From Flavobacteriales bacterium (GTDB lineage: Bacteria > Bacteroidota > Bacteroidia > Flavobacteriales_F > PHOS-HE28): DNA of 64,000 nt. The DNA lies in contig JADJLR010000009.1 of assembly GCA_016710015.1 (NCBI GenBank), positions 1 through 64,000 on the forward strand, written 5' to 3'. Made by a program: the position numbers and the translations under genes. Positions within the stretch are counted from its first letter, which is position 1. The number at the start of each line of letters is the position of its first letter. The notes under the pieces are model-generated. The model was not told the origin of the DNA. It did no database searches and saw only the letters and a program-made list of their open reading frames with translations. This document shows positions 1 through 10,750 of the stretch, piece by piece.

Positions 1-3000
1 TGGGCGCACGATGCAACCTCCTGGGTTCAGGTACTCGCCGTTGCGGAACCCGGAACTGGTAACGCACGTTGGAACTAGTACGGTCGCTGCAGGCTGCGGC
101 GCGATAGCGATGATGCGGTTACCCGAGGAGTTGGCACCACCGAAGTAACGGTTTCGCGCCTGGCTGTAGTTGGCATCCGGCAGATTTGTCCTGTGGCTTC
201 ACAATTGGGCGTACGGCCCGGAACGCATCCATTTTGAAGAAACCAGAAAAGCCGTGGGACCGAAGAGGCACAGTTCGCACCAGCCACGCGACCACGGATG
301 CGCACGTTCAGGGGAGCACGTCGTTCGGGAGGTGCGGGGTGTTCACCGTTGGTCCATGCGTTCAAACGGAGTGGTTGGCACGCAATGCACCTGCAGAAGC
401 CATCATGGTAGCGTGGTTGGCCGGAAGCGGCGGAAGCTATAGAAATTGCCGTTCGGGTCGAAGAACCAGAACTCGTAACCGCTAGTGTTGTTACCCGTTA
501 CACCGTGTTGGCCACTCACTGCAACATTCTCAGTTGCCACGATGAATTTATTGGTCCCAGTCCAGCTTGTCACAGCTGCAGGTCGGACGGTCATTGCCAA
601 CGGGTACACAGAAGGCGCCCGTTGTCGTAAGGTGTTTACGTCGCACTCACATCGGGCGAGTCCACCCGCGAGGTTGGTGAAGTTGCCGAGGTTGTCGATG
701 ATGAGCGACAGTCGGTCCTTTCACGCAACTGGTAACCACCGGTGATACCACCGCTCACGAAACCGTCGCCACCCCGCTATCACTTACGCGCAGACGGTGG
801 CACCCTACGGGCAGACAGCGGTTCTCGGTGATCGGAGAGGTGATGCCATTGACCGGTACGCTGAACTGGCAAACCACACAGTTCGTGTTCTACCGTAGCC
901 AGGATCGCCCGGCTGGCTTGGCTACTCAATGCATCGGTGCGCAACTCCATGGTCACGGTCTCGGTACACGGTACGGCGACACATGCGCAACTACCGTTGA
1001 TCTGTCCGAAGAGGAAAGCCCCACACCACCATTTACATCGCAGTAATCGCCTTGCATGCCGGGGTGTTGTCGCAGTCGTCCGAGCAATCGATGATGCCGT
1101 CGCCGTCCGTGTCAGTGGTGTTCGAGTTCACGGTCACACTAGCCGTCACCGAGCAAGCGCCGCCTTGTACCGTTACTGTGTGTACTGGCCCTTCCGGCAC
1201 AGGAGAAACTGACCACGCTGGTCGGGTTCTGCATTGTACTGGCGAAACCGCCTAGGGAACTCCAGCTATGCGTATGGGATCGGTGGTGCCGGTCACGCTC
1301 ACGTTATCAATGGCCCAGCCGTAATCCCAACCCGAGCGGTAGCGGTAGCGCAACTGAACGTTGGCCTGTCCGATGAACGAATTCAAGCTGATGTTGGCAT
1401 TGGTGAACGTTGTCGGCAGTCCGGCGGTGGCGGAGTAGACCTGCACATCCGTCCATGAAGCGCCACCGTTGGTGGAAACCTGAACACGGGCGGTATCGGT
1501 CGTTCCAAGGTCGCGGTAGTAGTGCCAGAAGCTCAAGCTTGCGTCGGAATAGGAGGTCAGGTCCTGGAAGGACTGACCAAGTAGGTCAGACCTGAGACCC
1601 CGCTTCCGCAGCATCGAATTCGTGAGGTAGAACTGGCTGGCATCGTTACTGCTCAAAGCGACGCTCCACGTGCCGCCCGTGTTGTAGTTGTTCGGGCGAA
1701 GGGTCCAGCCAGAAGCGCTGGGCTGGTTCCACCTGTGCTGCTGTTCGTGTTCGTCCAACCAGCGGCAGCACCGTTGAAATTCTCGGTCAGAATGGTCGTG
1801 CTAGGGGTGCCGGGGTGCTGGTCAGGTCTGATCATGTCACCATCGCACACGAACAAGGCGCTGGCATTGGCGGAAACACCCTGCGGGATGGATTCACAGT
1901 CACACCACTGCCGCGCTGGTTCCCACGCATCCGTTGAGGTCCGTTACGGTCACGGTATAGTTACCGAGTACTGTTGCGGTGATGTTCTGGGTGGTGGCAC
2001 CACCGGACTCACACGTTGCCTGTTGCTTCGCTGGACATCAATGGACCACTTCCACAATAGCTCACCGGTCCTGCTGGTGTGACGATCGGCGCGGGCAGAG
2101 GGTTGGCGGTCACACTGATCGAAGGGTTCACTGATCCACCGCATCCATCGGAGACCAACACGCTCCACGATCCACCAACGGTCACGTTCTGTGCGGCATT
2201 GGTGCCTGCGGGTCCACCTGGGCCATTCCAAGCATAGGTAAATGGTCCAGCACCATCGGTCGGAACCGCTGTGTGAGTGTCGTGCTACCGCCAGCGCAGA
2301 AGCTTGGCGTTCCATCGGTCGTGGCTGCCGTGATCGGAGCGGCGGTCGTGAGGGTCACGTTGCCGGTTGAAGGGCAGCCTGCTGCGGTAACCGTTACCGT
2401 ATATGCCGTGCTAGCGCGTTCACCGCCGTGGCCACGGGGTTGGCGATATTCGTCGCGCTCAAGAAAGTTGCTGGCGACCATGCATAGCCAAGGGCTGGCG
2501 GAGCAAAGGAATAAACCTGGCCTGTAGCTGGTTTAACGCTCAGGGTGGAGGTCTCCAAGCTGTTGCTTGCGGGCTGGCACTCCGTGCCATCCAAGGAGAG
2601 GAAATTCCCGGCAGTTGCACCAGCAAGGCCGATCGAAGCCCCAAGCGTTGCTCCTGGGTTGTATGCCGCGGCATCCTGGCGATAAACGAACTCGATACGA
2701 CCGTCCGCCTCGAAGAGCTTGGCTTGGAAGGAGATCACGGCCGCGTTGGCCAGCCAGTTCCACTCCCAATTCAACCACTCGAAGGTGAATACACGGTTCG
2801 GAGCCGACCCAGTGGTGAGATAGGAGGCCGTACCAACACTTGTACCGTCGAGATCATCCCAGAACGGAGCGATCAATGGCAATTGTGTTGCGCCTGGGGC
2901 TGTCAAGGAATTGGTCGCTGTACTACCTGCCGAGGCATTGAAGCTCAGGAACCCGTTGGAGCTTGCTCGCACGGTGGTGTATGAACTGCCCGCATAGTTG

Positions 3001-5379
3001 AAGGTGAAACCGATCGGAAGGGCTCCCGAAACGGCATCATCCGCCTTGACTGCTGCAACTGTTGTTGCTCCTACAAGGGGGGTGAAACTACCAGCTGAAG
3101 GGGTCATTGAATAACCGCTCGGCTGGGTCGGTAGGCTCGCACTTACCTGCAACTGGCTGTTGCCATTGAAGCAGGTCGGGTTAGGAGTGGCTGTTGTGGA
3201 AGAGATCGTCGGAGCGGGATTCACGACCACAGCAGTGGTAGCCGGTGTGCTCGGGCAACCGGCCACGGTTACCGTAAAGGAGTACGTACCTGCATCGATC
3301 GCGACCAAGCCACTACGGGTGGGTCTTCCATGGTGCTGGAGAATCCGTTCGGACCGCTCCAAGCATAGGTTCCGGCAGCACTAGGTACGCCATCGAAGAT
3401 CACCGAACCTCCAACGCAGGCTGGGCCATTGTTGAATGCCGTAGCCGTAGGAGTAAGGTTGACCGTCAAGGCCAACTCATTGGAATAGCCAACCATCGGG
3501 CCAGCAGAACAGGTCACTTGCAACACATAGTAATAGGTGCCTGCGGCGAGAACACCCGTTGTGTAGCTCGTGCTATTGGCTCCAGTACCACCCAGATATG
3601 TTGGAGTAAGGTCCACCCGTGGGGCCAACCTGCCACTGATAAGAGATGCCAGCACCAACCTCGGCACCAACGCTAGACATGGCATAGGTTGCACGCGAAC
3701 AGGCACTTGCCGTTCGTGATCGTGCCACCATTAGCGGCGCTGCATGTGAGCAAGATGAATTCATCAGCACCGATATCCGGAGGAGTACCGCGTGTATCAC
3801 CGTCATAGTCGTTAACAACACCCGTACCGGTCGCGCCCGTGCCGTTGAACGCGCTCGCGTTGGGATCGCTGAGGTTCACGTGCAGGTTCGTGGAGGAAAC
3901 GAAAGGACCGTTCAAGTTGATGGCAGCGCCGTCCTGGAAGTAGCGGTTTGCCAATCTGCCAGCGTGGTCCGAGCGGCAGCATTGTAGTAGCCTACCTTGC
4001 CACTAGGTACATAGTAGTCGTTGTTATTGACCGTACCGGCGGATATCTGCGTGGTGGCGCTACAGGAGAGCCCGTACGAATTTGCAGACTCAATGTGTTC
4101 ACCAGGATGTTGTTCCGGAAGGAGGCGATCGTTACACCGCCAACTGTTGCGGCCACGCATGCATTGATATGTGGGGACGGAACCTGTTGTCGGATTCACG
4201 CGCAATGCGATCGTGTTGTGATCGATGTTAACGTTGGTCGCTCCAGCGCTGGAAGATCCATAGGTAGAACCCGTGGTAGAGATTAGAGGTCGTATACAAC
4301 GACGCGACCATGTCCCAGATGAAGTTGTTCCTGATCGTAACACCCGAGGTGCTCGTGGAGCCGGTGATGTAGATCCCGATCGCATGGTAGCCGGAAGTGG
4401 ACGGTTGGCGAACCTCGCCGGATGTTGTTACGCTCGATGACAAGGCCGGCGTTCACAGTGCCTACTTCAATACCAGCGACTGAGGTGGTATAACCCGTTG
4501 TGCCATTGTCGCCGGCACGGATATCATTGTTCTGGATCAATGCCGAACCCACACCAGCGGTGGAGGCCGAATAGCTGATGAGGATACCGCGTTGGCCGAT
4601 GTTGTCAGCACTGGTAGCGCTTCCGAGCACGTTGTTCCGGATGATCGTTCCTGCACAGAGATAAGTTGCGCTAACACCATTCGCTGAGATACCGACATGG
4701 CACCTCGAGATCGCGTTATTGTCATCACCGTGTTCAGGCTGGAGTAGGCGCCCGATGAAACAGCGGTACTGTTGGACATCAGGATACCGAAGGAGGTCGT
4801 GGTGCTCGTGGCGCTGTTGCGACCACCGATGATGTTGCAATTCTTTATCGTGTTATTGTCCGCACCATCCAGACCGCTGGTGGAGTTGGACGCCAAACGA
4901 ACACAATGGGTAGCTGAGTTCGTCGTCGTGGCCATTTGTATGGTCAGGTTACGCAACCCTCCCGTTCCGGGGTCATCACCATCGATCGTCACGTTGTCCG
5001 CACCAACGAACTCAAGGATACCGCGTGTCGCGCTCGGCGTTACTGCGGAATTCACGGTCACGTTCCCGCTACACGTGATCAAGATACTCGAGTAACTGCT
5101 TGGGGTGTTGCTGCGCAACAGGGGTACTGGCGTTGAGGGTTCGGTGGTGTTCGCGGTCACCGTGACCGTGATCGCGCCTTGGTGAGTACCAGCATTGATC
5201 GCCGTGAACGCCGAATTCACGGTGGTGTAGGAGGTAGGTCCCATGGTACCTGCCGTAGCGGTCACGGACACCTGTGCGCTGGCGGTCCCAGCAACAGCGA
5301 ATGCCGCACCAAGCAACACTGCCTTGCACCACCGCGTCGTTCGCGACAGCGCCTTATCCGAAGAGTATCGAGAATTCAT
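1..5379 (-). CDS. Giant exported repeat/adhesin-like protein, partial and frame-broken
   Basis: The gene starts at the ATG at 5379 (MNSRYSSDKALSRTTRW, a signal peptide ending near TASAQ) and runs leftward out of the window. An upstream in-frame ATG at 5418 is less likely because it precedes the signal peptide. Translation must switch frame at least ten times. Content in order: parallel beta-helix-like segments rich in NNTI/NNDI motifs (about 5200-3950), Ig/PKD-like segments with YQWQ and AGTY(S/Y)F motifs (about 3950-2000), a lectin-like sandwich (about 1760-1260), and a thrombospondin type-3 calcium motif DTDGDGIIDCSDDCDNTP (about 1060-1113). Such architectures are typical of T9SS-secreted surface proteins. 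The sorting domain would lie outside the window. The breaks are more likely sequence errors than decay, because neighbouring essential genes show the same defect. Confidence 0.72.
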
Positions 5380-6020
5380 GTTCAAGAATGTTGTTAAGGG
5401 TTCTAAGAGGGCTGCCAACGTTCGTGTCGGCGGGACGGGGGTAAGGCCAAGGGCCTGCAGAGGACAACGACGAGCACGATCAGGTTAGCGCCGGGTGCGA
5501 AGGGTAGAGTGTGGCTCGACGAGCGAGGAGTGCTTCTTGCCGTTAAGAATTGGTGTGTTCAGGATCTCTAAGGAAGAGGTCAAAAGTAGATGGGCCTTGC
5601 ACCCCACAAACCCGACAACAGACGATTTCACTCCCTTTTCATACGGATCGATATCCCCGGCTGACAAGGCCAAGCGACCAAGACGCGAGGGGCTATTCGG
5701 GGTTGCCTTCTTCGGTCCGGTCGACTGAAATAGAACTCGACAGTAATGCCAATTCGCACTAAGGCTTAGGCCGATCTGCTCGCGCTTTCTCCGCATGGCT
5801 TCTCCGTCGAGATCGTTCCATGGCTCCGGCTATGCAACGACCTCGCCGTATCGCCCTGCGCAAAGATCACTTCGCATCTCTAGCCTATGCCTTAATGCGA
5901 AATGGTATAAAGGCGAAAGGCGCCCTTTCAGGCGCCCTTCTGTGACAATGGATCTCGGCTGAGTTTTACTCCGTCAGTTCCATCGCCCGTGCGATCCCCC
6001 TTTCCATGGGGAGTGCGTAC
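5380..6020. other. Intergenic region without a recognised gene
   Basis: This 641-bp stretch separates the giant surface-protein gene from atpC. Short open frames exist on both strands around 5485-5796 but have no recognisable protein features and no convincing ribosome site. The only structure I see is a GGCGCC-loop-GGCGCC hairpin near 5919-5936, placed to end atpC transcription. I see no clear promoter for the giant gene. Confidence 0.5.
5912..5938 (-). terminator. Probable terminator of the atpD-atpC operon
   Basis: On the minus strand GGCGCC, a six-base loop and GGCGCC (5919-5936) are followed by TTTCGCCTTT. It lies about 85 bases past the atpC stop. The six-base stem is short and the T tract is interrupted, so strength is uncertain. 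Confidence 0.45.
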
Positions 6021-6254
6021 TCATTCGGCCAACACGATCACCGCGTTGTTGCTCACTTCCACCACACCGCCTTTCACGGGGAACACTTCGGTGCCCGTGT
6101 TGGATCTCACCTTCACATCTCCAGCTTTTAGCACGGTGATCAGCGGTGCGTGGTTGTTCAGGAAACCCATGCTACCGTCCACGCCAGGCACCGTAACGCT
6201 TGTTGCCTCGCCCTTGAAGAGGGACTTGTCCGGTGTGATGATCTCGACTTTCAT
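6021..6254 (-). CDS. atpC: ATP synthase F1 epsilon subunit, short form
   Basis: The 77-residue product (MKVEIITPDKSLFKGEATSV...) matches the N-terminal beta-sandwich of F1 epsilon, including the GSMGFLNNHAPLITVL segment that packs on gamma. It is the central-stalk subunit coupling proton flow to catalysis. E. coli epsilon has about 139 residues; here the C-terminal two-helix inhibitory domain is absent, as in many Bacteroidota. It lies downstream of atpD, and the 147-bp gap holds a long inverted repeat. The frame is intact, unlike atpD. The rest of the atp operon is not here, which fits the usual separation of atpDC in this phylum. Confidence 0.9.
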   Translation of the reverse strand: MKVEIITPDKSLFKGEATSVTVPGVDGSMGFLNNHAPLITVLKAGDVKVRSNTGTEVFPVKGGVVEVSNNAVIVLAE

Positions 6255-6270
6255 ATTGTCTGTTGACTAT

Positions 6271-6333
6271 TGTCTTATGTCCTAAGCCTGACCCCGAACA
6301 TCCGCGAAGGGGCCGAGCTTAGGACATAAGACA
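6271..6333. repeat. 17-bp inverted repeat between atpD and atpC
   Basis: TGTCTTATGTCCTAAGC (6271-6287) is exactly complementary to 6317-6333, enclosing a 29-base loop that itself holds CCCC and GGGG. On the transcribed (minus) strand it forms a strong hairpin in the intercistronic gap. There is no T tract, so it is better read as a processing or stability element, or a palindromic repeat insertion, than as a terminator. Confidence 0.8.
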
Positions 6334-6401
6334 TCGGACAAGTGTGCATCGCTATGGAATGCTGTTCGTTCAAAGAGAATGCCACGGTCGGTCCAGCGTG
6401 C

Positions 6402-7911
6402 TTAGGCCTTTGCCGCTTCAGCCATCATCTTCTTACCGGCGGTGATCACGTCCTCGATCTTTCCTTTCAGGTTGAAGGCGCTCTCGGGGTACTCATCCAT
6501 CTCACCATCCATGATCATGTTGAAGCCCTTGATGGTGTCCTCGATGGGTACCATAACGCCGGGCAGGCCGGTGAACTGTTCGGCCACGAAGAAGGGCTGG
6601 CTCAGGAAGCGCTGCACCTTACGCGCACGCAACACGCTCAACTTGTCCTCCTCGCTCAATTCATCCATGCCAAGAATGGCGATGATGTCCTGCAATTCCT
6701 TGTAGCGCTGTAGCAACTCCTTTACCCGCTGGGCACAGTTGTAGTGTACGTCGCCGACGATCTGCGGGGTCAGGATCCGGCTGGTGGAATCCAAGGGGTC
6801 CACAGAAGGATAGATACCCAACTCGGCGATCTTCCGGCTCAATACGGTCGTTGCGTCCAAGTGGGCGAAGGTCGTTGCCGGTGCCGGATCGGTCAAGTCA
6901 TCCGCAGGTACGTACACCGCCTGTACGGAGGTGATGGAACCGCGCTTGGTGGAGGTAATGCGCTCTTGCATGGCACCCATTTCGCTGGCGAGGGTGGGCT
7001 GGTAACCCACGGCGCTCGGCATACGACCCAAAAGGGCGGATACCTCGGAACCGGCCTGTGTGAAACGGAAGATGTTGTCCACGAAGAAGAGGATGTCGCG
7101 ACCGCCGCTCTGCTCATCGCCATCGCGGAAGTACTCGGCCAAGGTGAGACCGCTGAGGCCACACGGGCACAGGCCCCTGGAGCTCGTTCATTTGACCGAA
7201 CACGAAGGTGGCTTGGCTGTTGGCCAGGGCGGTGTGGTCCACCTTACTCAGGTCCCAACCGCCGGCCTCCATGCTATGCTTGAATCCCTCCCCGTATTGC
7301 ACAATGCCGCTCTCGATCATTTCGCGGAGCAGGTCGTTCCCCTCGCGGGTACGCTCGCCCACACCGGCGAAAACGCTGTAGCCACTGTAGCCCTTGGCGA
7401 TGTTGTTGATGAGTTCCTGGATCGACACGGTCTTGCCCACACCGGCACCACCGAACAGTCCGATCACCACCCTTGGAATAGGGCTCGATCAGGTCGATCA
7501 CTTTGATGCCGGTGAAGAGGATCTCCCGCACTGGTGGTGAGTTCCTCGAACTTCGGTGCATCGCGGTGGATGGAGGCGCGCTTGCCACCCTTCACTTCGG
7601 CCATGCCATCGATGGCATTTCCGGTCACATTGAAGAGGCGACCCTTGATCGCATCGCCGGTAGGCATGCTGATGGGTTGGCGCTTGGCCGATCACTTCGG
7701 CACCACGAGCAAGACCATCGGTGGTCTCCATGCTCACGGTACGCACGGTGTCTTCACCGGTCAATTGCTGTACCTCCAACACGAGTACGCTGCCATCCGC
7801 ACGTGTGATGTGAAGAGCATCGTAGATGTTGGGCAGGCCCTTAGCGGCCTCAAAGCGAACGTCGACCACGGGTCCGATGACCTGTACGACCTTTCCGATA
7901 TGCTTGGACAT
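6402..7911 (-). CDS. atpD: ATP synthase F1 beta subunit, frameshifted in this sequence
   Basis: The gene starts at ATG 7911 (MSKHIGKVVQVIGPVVDVRF) and ends at 6402. It encodes the catalytic F1 subunit: the P-loop GGAGVGKT lies near 7440, and GSITSVQAVYVPADDLTDPAP and the DELSEEDK region lie in the 3' half. Joining the frames gives a full-length protein of about 500 residues, but the reading frame shifts near 7675, 7530, 7470 and 7150-7185. Most breaks sit in short homopolymers, for example an extra G at GCGGGAG and missing C residues around 7150-7185. Because the enzyme is normally indispensable and the rest is perfectly conserved, I read these as sequencing errors. It is co-transcribed with atpC. 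Confidence 0.93.
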
Positions 7912-7958
7912 GAGGGAGTTGTGCTATTCTTCAAACAGAGAATTCCTGTTTGCGGCCG

Positions 7959-7989
7959 CGAAGGTAGGGGTTGTCGGGGGAAGCTCCAA
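7959..7989 (-). promoter_or_regulatory. Predicted atpD promoter
   Basis: Reading the minus strand there is TTG (7989-7987), 20 bases, then TACCTTCG (7966-7959), a one-base variant of the Bacteroidota -7 box TAnnTTTG. The start codon is 48 bases further on. The -33 TTG overlaps the target duplication of the mobile element at 7998-8235. Confidence 0.55.
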
Positions 7990-7997
7990 TGATGTGG

Positions 7998-8235
7998 CAG
8001 TGCTATCACCTCTAAATACATTCCGCATCAGGTCTGTTGTTTCTGCGACCCGCTGGGGTCGAAACACGTTCGTCCGACTCAAATTCTATTCTCTGTGACC
8101 CCTCCGGGGTCAACTCACAAGGAGAATGACCAGTGCTGAGTTCTGACCCCGGAGGGGTCACAGAAATTAGAAAATGCCCCCCCGATGGGAGAACGACCCC
8201 AGCGGGGTCGCAGAAAATAAGAGGCCATAGCCCTG
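7998..8235 (+). mobile_element. MITE-like hairpin element, copy A
   Basis: A 238-bp element with imperfect terminal inverted repeats (CAGTGCTATCACCTCT on the left, AGAGGCCATAGCCCTG on the right) and the flanking direct repeat AATGATGTGG at 7988-7997 and 8236-8245. Inside are nested palindromes built on GACCCC...GGGGTC. A core containing CACAAGGAGAATGACCAGTG is bracketed by a long inverted repeat. It carries no coding capacity. It shares nearly its whole length with 60404-60636 in the same orientation, and most of it with 21027-21217 inverted. It lies between the atpD promoter and ribF. I infer a non-autonomous transposable element mobilised in trans. Confidence 0.8.
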
Positions 8236-8345
8236 AATGATGTGGATGGGTTGTTGACAGAGCGTGGGGAAGATCTTGGCTATTGCCAAGGCGGCGGTGG
8301 CCAATGTCGCATTCCACACGACCTTAGCGCCGGTCTACAGAAGCC

Positions 8346-9286
8346 ATGCAGGTCCATACCGACATCGCCTCCTTCAAGCACGTCAAACGACCGGTGCTCA
8401 CTACGGGTACCTTCGATGGCGTACACCGTGGGCATCGGACCATCCTGGAGCGGCTTACGGATCTGGCGGAACGGGAAGAAGGGGAGAGCGTCCTCTTCAC
8501 CTTCCATCCGCACCCGCGCATGGTGCTCTTCCCCAGCGACAACGACTTGAAGCTGTTGAACACCCAGCAGGAGAAGATCGCGTTGCTGGAAGCCGCGGGC
8601 CTCGATCATTTATTGGTGATCCCATTCTCCCGCCAATTCTCCCGCATGCATGCGTTGGAGTATGTGCGCGACGTGCTAGTGAATGGCATCGGCGTGCATG
8701 CGGTGGTGATCGGCTACGACCACCGTTTCGGGCGCAACCGCGAAGGCGATCTGCGGCTGTTGCATCAATTGGGCGAGGCCTTCGATTTCCAAGTGGAAGA
8801 GATCCCCGCGCAAGAGGTGGACCGCGTGAAAGTGAGCAGCACCAAGGTCCGTGATGCGCTGACCGAGGGACAGGTACACTTGGCGAACGAATTGCTCGGC
8901 TACCCGTACGCCGTTTCCGGTGTGGTGGTGAAAGGGGATCAATTGGGGCGCACACTCGGGTATCCCACAGCGAACATCGGTGGCATCGATCCCCTCAAAC
9001 TGATACCCGGCGATGGGGTCTATGCCGTGGACGTGGAATTGCGCACTGGCGCACACCAAGGCATGTTGTACATCGGCGAGCGACCCACCTTGGGTGGGAC
9101 GGCACCACAGCGGAATGTGGAAGTGCATGTTTTCGACCGGATCGTGACCTTTACGGGGAAACCATCACGGTACGTTTGTTGGAGCGTGTGCGCGGCGACA
9201 TGCGATTCGCGGATCTGGACGCGTTGAAGCAGCAGTTGCAACGCGATGAGGCCGATGTGCGTCACCGTGTGAAGAAGATCCGATGA
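8346..9286 (+). CDS. ribF: Bifunctional riboflavin kinase / FAD synthetase
   Basis: RibF converts riboflavin to FMN and FMN to FAD in the cytoplasm. The N-terminal nucleotidyltransferase motif TTGTFDGVHRGHRTIL is at residues about 19-34. The riboflavin-kinase half begins near YAVSGVVVKGDQLGRTLGYPTANI. The intact frame reads into a premature stop at 9227. Adding one base near 9145 restores DLYGETITVRLLERVRGDMRF and carries the protein to the TGA at 9284-9286 (about 313 residues, normal length). The restored stop overlaps the next start (ATGA), which supports the correction. It starts at ATG 8346. Confidence 0.92.
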
Positions 9287-9878
9287 AGAACCTCTCACTC
9301 ACTGTGCTCTTGGTCCTCGTGAGCGGCGTGTCGAACGCGCAATTGTTGGATGCCGTGGCGTTGGACAGTGTGCGCACGTACCGCAAATTGGATCGGGCGT
9401 TGAGGAGCCGGACCAGGTATACCGCTTGGATCTGTCAGGCCAGAAGTTGAAGACGGTGCCGGGAGAAGTGTTCCAGTTCAAGAACCTGAATGCGTTGGAC
9501 CTCAGTGGCAACAAGATCAAGCAGCTCCCGGATAGCCTCGGAAAGTTGGTGTACTTGCAAGAATTCCGTGCATCGCGCAACAAACTCACGGTGATGCCAC
9601 CGAGCTTGTGCAAGTTGGTCCATCTGAAACGGTTGGACATGAGCCGCAATGCCTTGGAAGCGCTCCCAAAGTGTATCGGCGCATGGACCGAACTGGTGTC
9701 CCTGGATCTCTGGGATAACGACCTCGCGGAATTCCCTGAGGAGATGTCGAAGATGAAAGCCTTGCGCTTCATGGACCTCCGTGCCATCCAATTCGAAGTG
9801 CCCGAGATGGAGTACATCCAAGAGCTCGTTCCGAAGGCCAAGGTCTATTTCAGTCAGCCGTGCAATTGCGGCATGTAA
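9283..9878 (+). CDS. Exported leucine-rich-repeat protein, one frameshift
   Basis: It begins at ATG 9283, overlapping the ribF stop, with a signal peptide (MKNLSLTVLLVLVSGVSNAQ). Adding one base near 9402 joins it to the frame beginning LDLSGQKLKTVPGEVF. Five to six repeats of the pattern LxxLDLSxNxLxxLPxxLxxL follow (LNALDLSGNKIKQLP, LKRLDMSRNALEALP, LVSLDLWDNDLAEFP), ending in QPCNCGM. The corrected product is about 198 residues. It should form a short curved LRR solenoid outside the inner membrane. The partner is unknown; the overlap with ribF says only that they are co-transcribed. Confidence 0.78.
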
Positions 9879-9903
9879 TGGAGGATCCAAGTGGTACGTT
9901 GTG

Positions 9904-10008
9904 CGTTGAACGTTGGCTTGCGGAGTCGAACAAGTTCCGCGCACCGAAGTCCCGCATTCCGCAATACTTCGGGACTGCGGGATGTGGGACAACGATCCAC
10001 GTTCAACG
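9904..10008. repeat. Inverted repeat in the LRR-pnuC gap
   Basis: CGTTGAACGT (9904-9913) is the exact reverse complement of 9999-10008, with additional GTCCCGCA/TGCGGGA pairing in between. It is placed just upstream of pnuC, so it could be a leader structure. It does not match a TPP or other riboswitch that I recognise. Confidence 0.5.
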
Positions 10009-10050
10009 CTCGATGCGAGGTACGAAGCGGTCGATCCGCAACCGAGGTAC

Positions 10051-10623
10051 ATGACCCCCAGCACAGCACTCGTGATCGAGTACACCTCGGTCGCGGGCAA
10101 CATCCTCTTCACGTATTTGATCGGTCGGGAACTGCGCGTAGGTTGGTTGTTCGGCTTCGTGGCTTCCGTGCTGGGCATTATCCTGTATGGTGGGGAGGCT
10201 GCGTGGTTGATGGCCGCCTTGAATGGATTCTACGCGGCCATGGGGGTCTACGGTTGGTGGAGTTGGGGGCGGGTGGTGGAGGAATACCGGATCACCACAC
10301 TCTCGTGGGCGCAACACGGTGCGGTGGTCGCCATCGGCATCGGTTGCACCTTGGGTCTTGTGGTGCTGATGCGTACCGTAGGCTTGTCCGGAGGCTTCGT
10401 TCGGATGGAGGCCTTCATCGCTGCATTCGCGTTGGTGGCAACGTGGTTGATGAGCAAGAAGGTGCTGGAGAATTGGATCTATTGGACCGTGGGCGATCTG
10501 GTCGCGGTGTATTACAACCACCAACTTGGTCTCCATGGTTACACCTTGCTGATGATCGTGTACATCGTCCTCGCGGTGGTCGGTTTCATCAACTGGCGCA
10601 AGCAGTTCACCTTGCAGGTCTGA
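10051..10623 (+). CDS. pnuC: PnuC-family vitamin transporter (nicotinamide riboside or thiamine)
   Basis: A 190-residue inner-membrane protein with seven or so hydrophobic segments and PnuC signatures: GFYAAMGVYGWWSWG around residues 57-71 and ENWIYWTVGDLVAVYYN near residues 137-153. PnuC proteins are facilitators trapping nicotinamide riboside by cytoplasmic phosphorylation; a closely similar group (PnuT) carries thiamine in Bacteroidota. I chose ATG 10051 because the upstream in-frame extension to 9913 is low-complexity and lacks PnuC similarity. A NadR-like kinase (12697) and a TPP-regulated TonB receptor (14024) lie nearby, so substrate could be either vitamin. Confidence 0.88.
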   Translation: MTPSTALVIEYTSVAGNILFTYLIGRELRVGWLFGFVASVLGIILYGGEAAWLMAALNGFYAAMGVYGWWSWGRVVEEYRITTLSWAQHGAVVAIGIGCTLGLVVLMRTVGLSGGFVRMEAFIAAFALVATWLMSKKVLENWIYWTVGDLVAVYYNHQLGLHGYTLLMIVYIVLAVVGFINWRKQFTLQV

Positions 10624-10750
10624 TGCACAAAAGCTTAGCCCCAAGGGCTGTACGAGGCTTTGTTGGAGCGTGATCGGACTTGACTGTGCAATGGTCCCTA
10701 CGGAAGCATGCCGGAACGATCGATCCGCGCACGCATCCAACGGAAAGGGA

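Larger units (their letters stand above)
7912..8345. other. Divergent intergenic region atpD/ribF
   Basis: These 434 bp hold the atpD leader and promoter (7912-7989), the mobile element copy A with its duplicated target (7988-8245), and about 100 bp upstream of ribF in which I see no clear promoter. No protein-coding gene is supported. Confidence 0.6.

Noticed and set aside
6402..7911. Programmed frameshifting or inactivation of atpD
   Set aside because: There are several unrelated indels with no slippery-site plus structure pattern, and the protein is otherwise perfectly conserved; sequence error is simpler.
8012..8317. Open frames inside the mobile element copies (also about 21042-21305 and 60289-60567)
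   Set aside because: They encode repeats of the hairpin sequence, differ in frame between copies, and lack a consistent start; no transposase motif is present.
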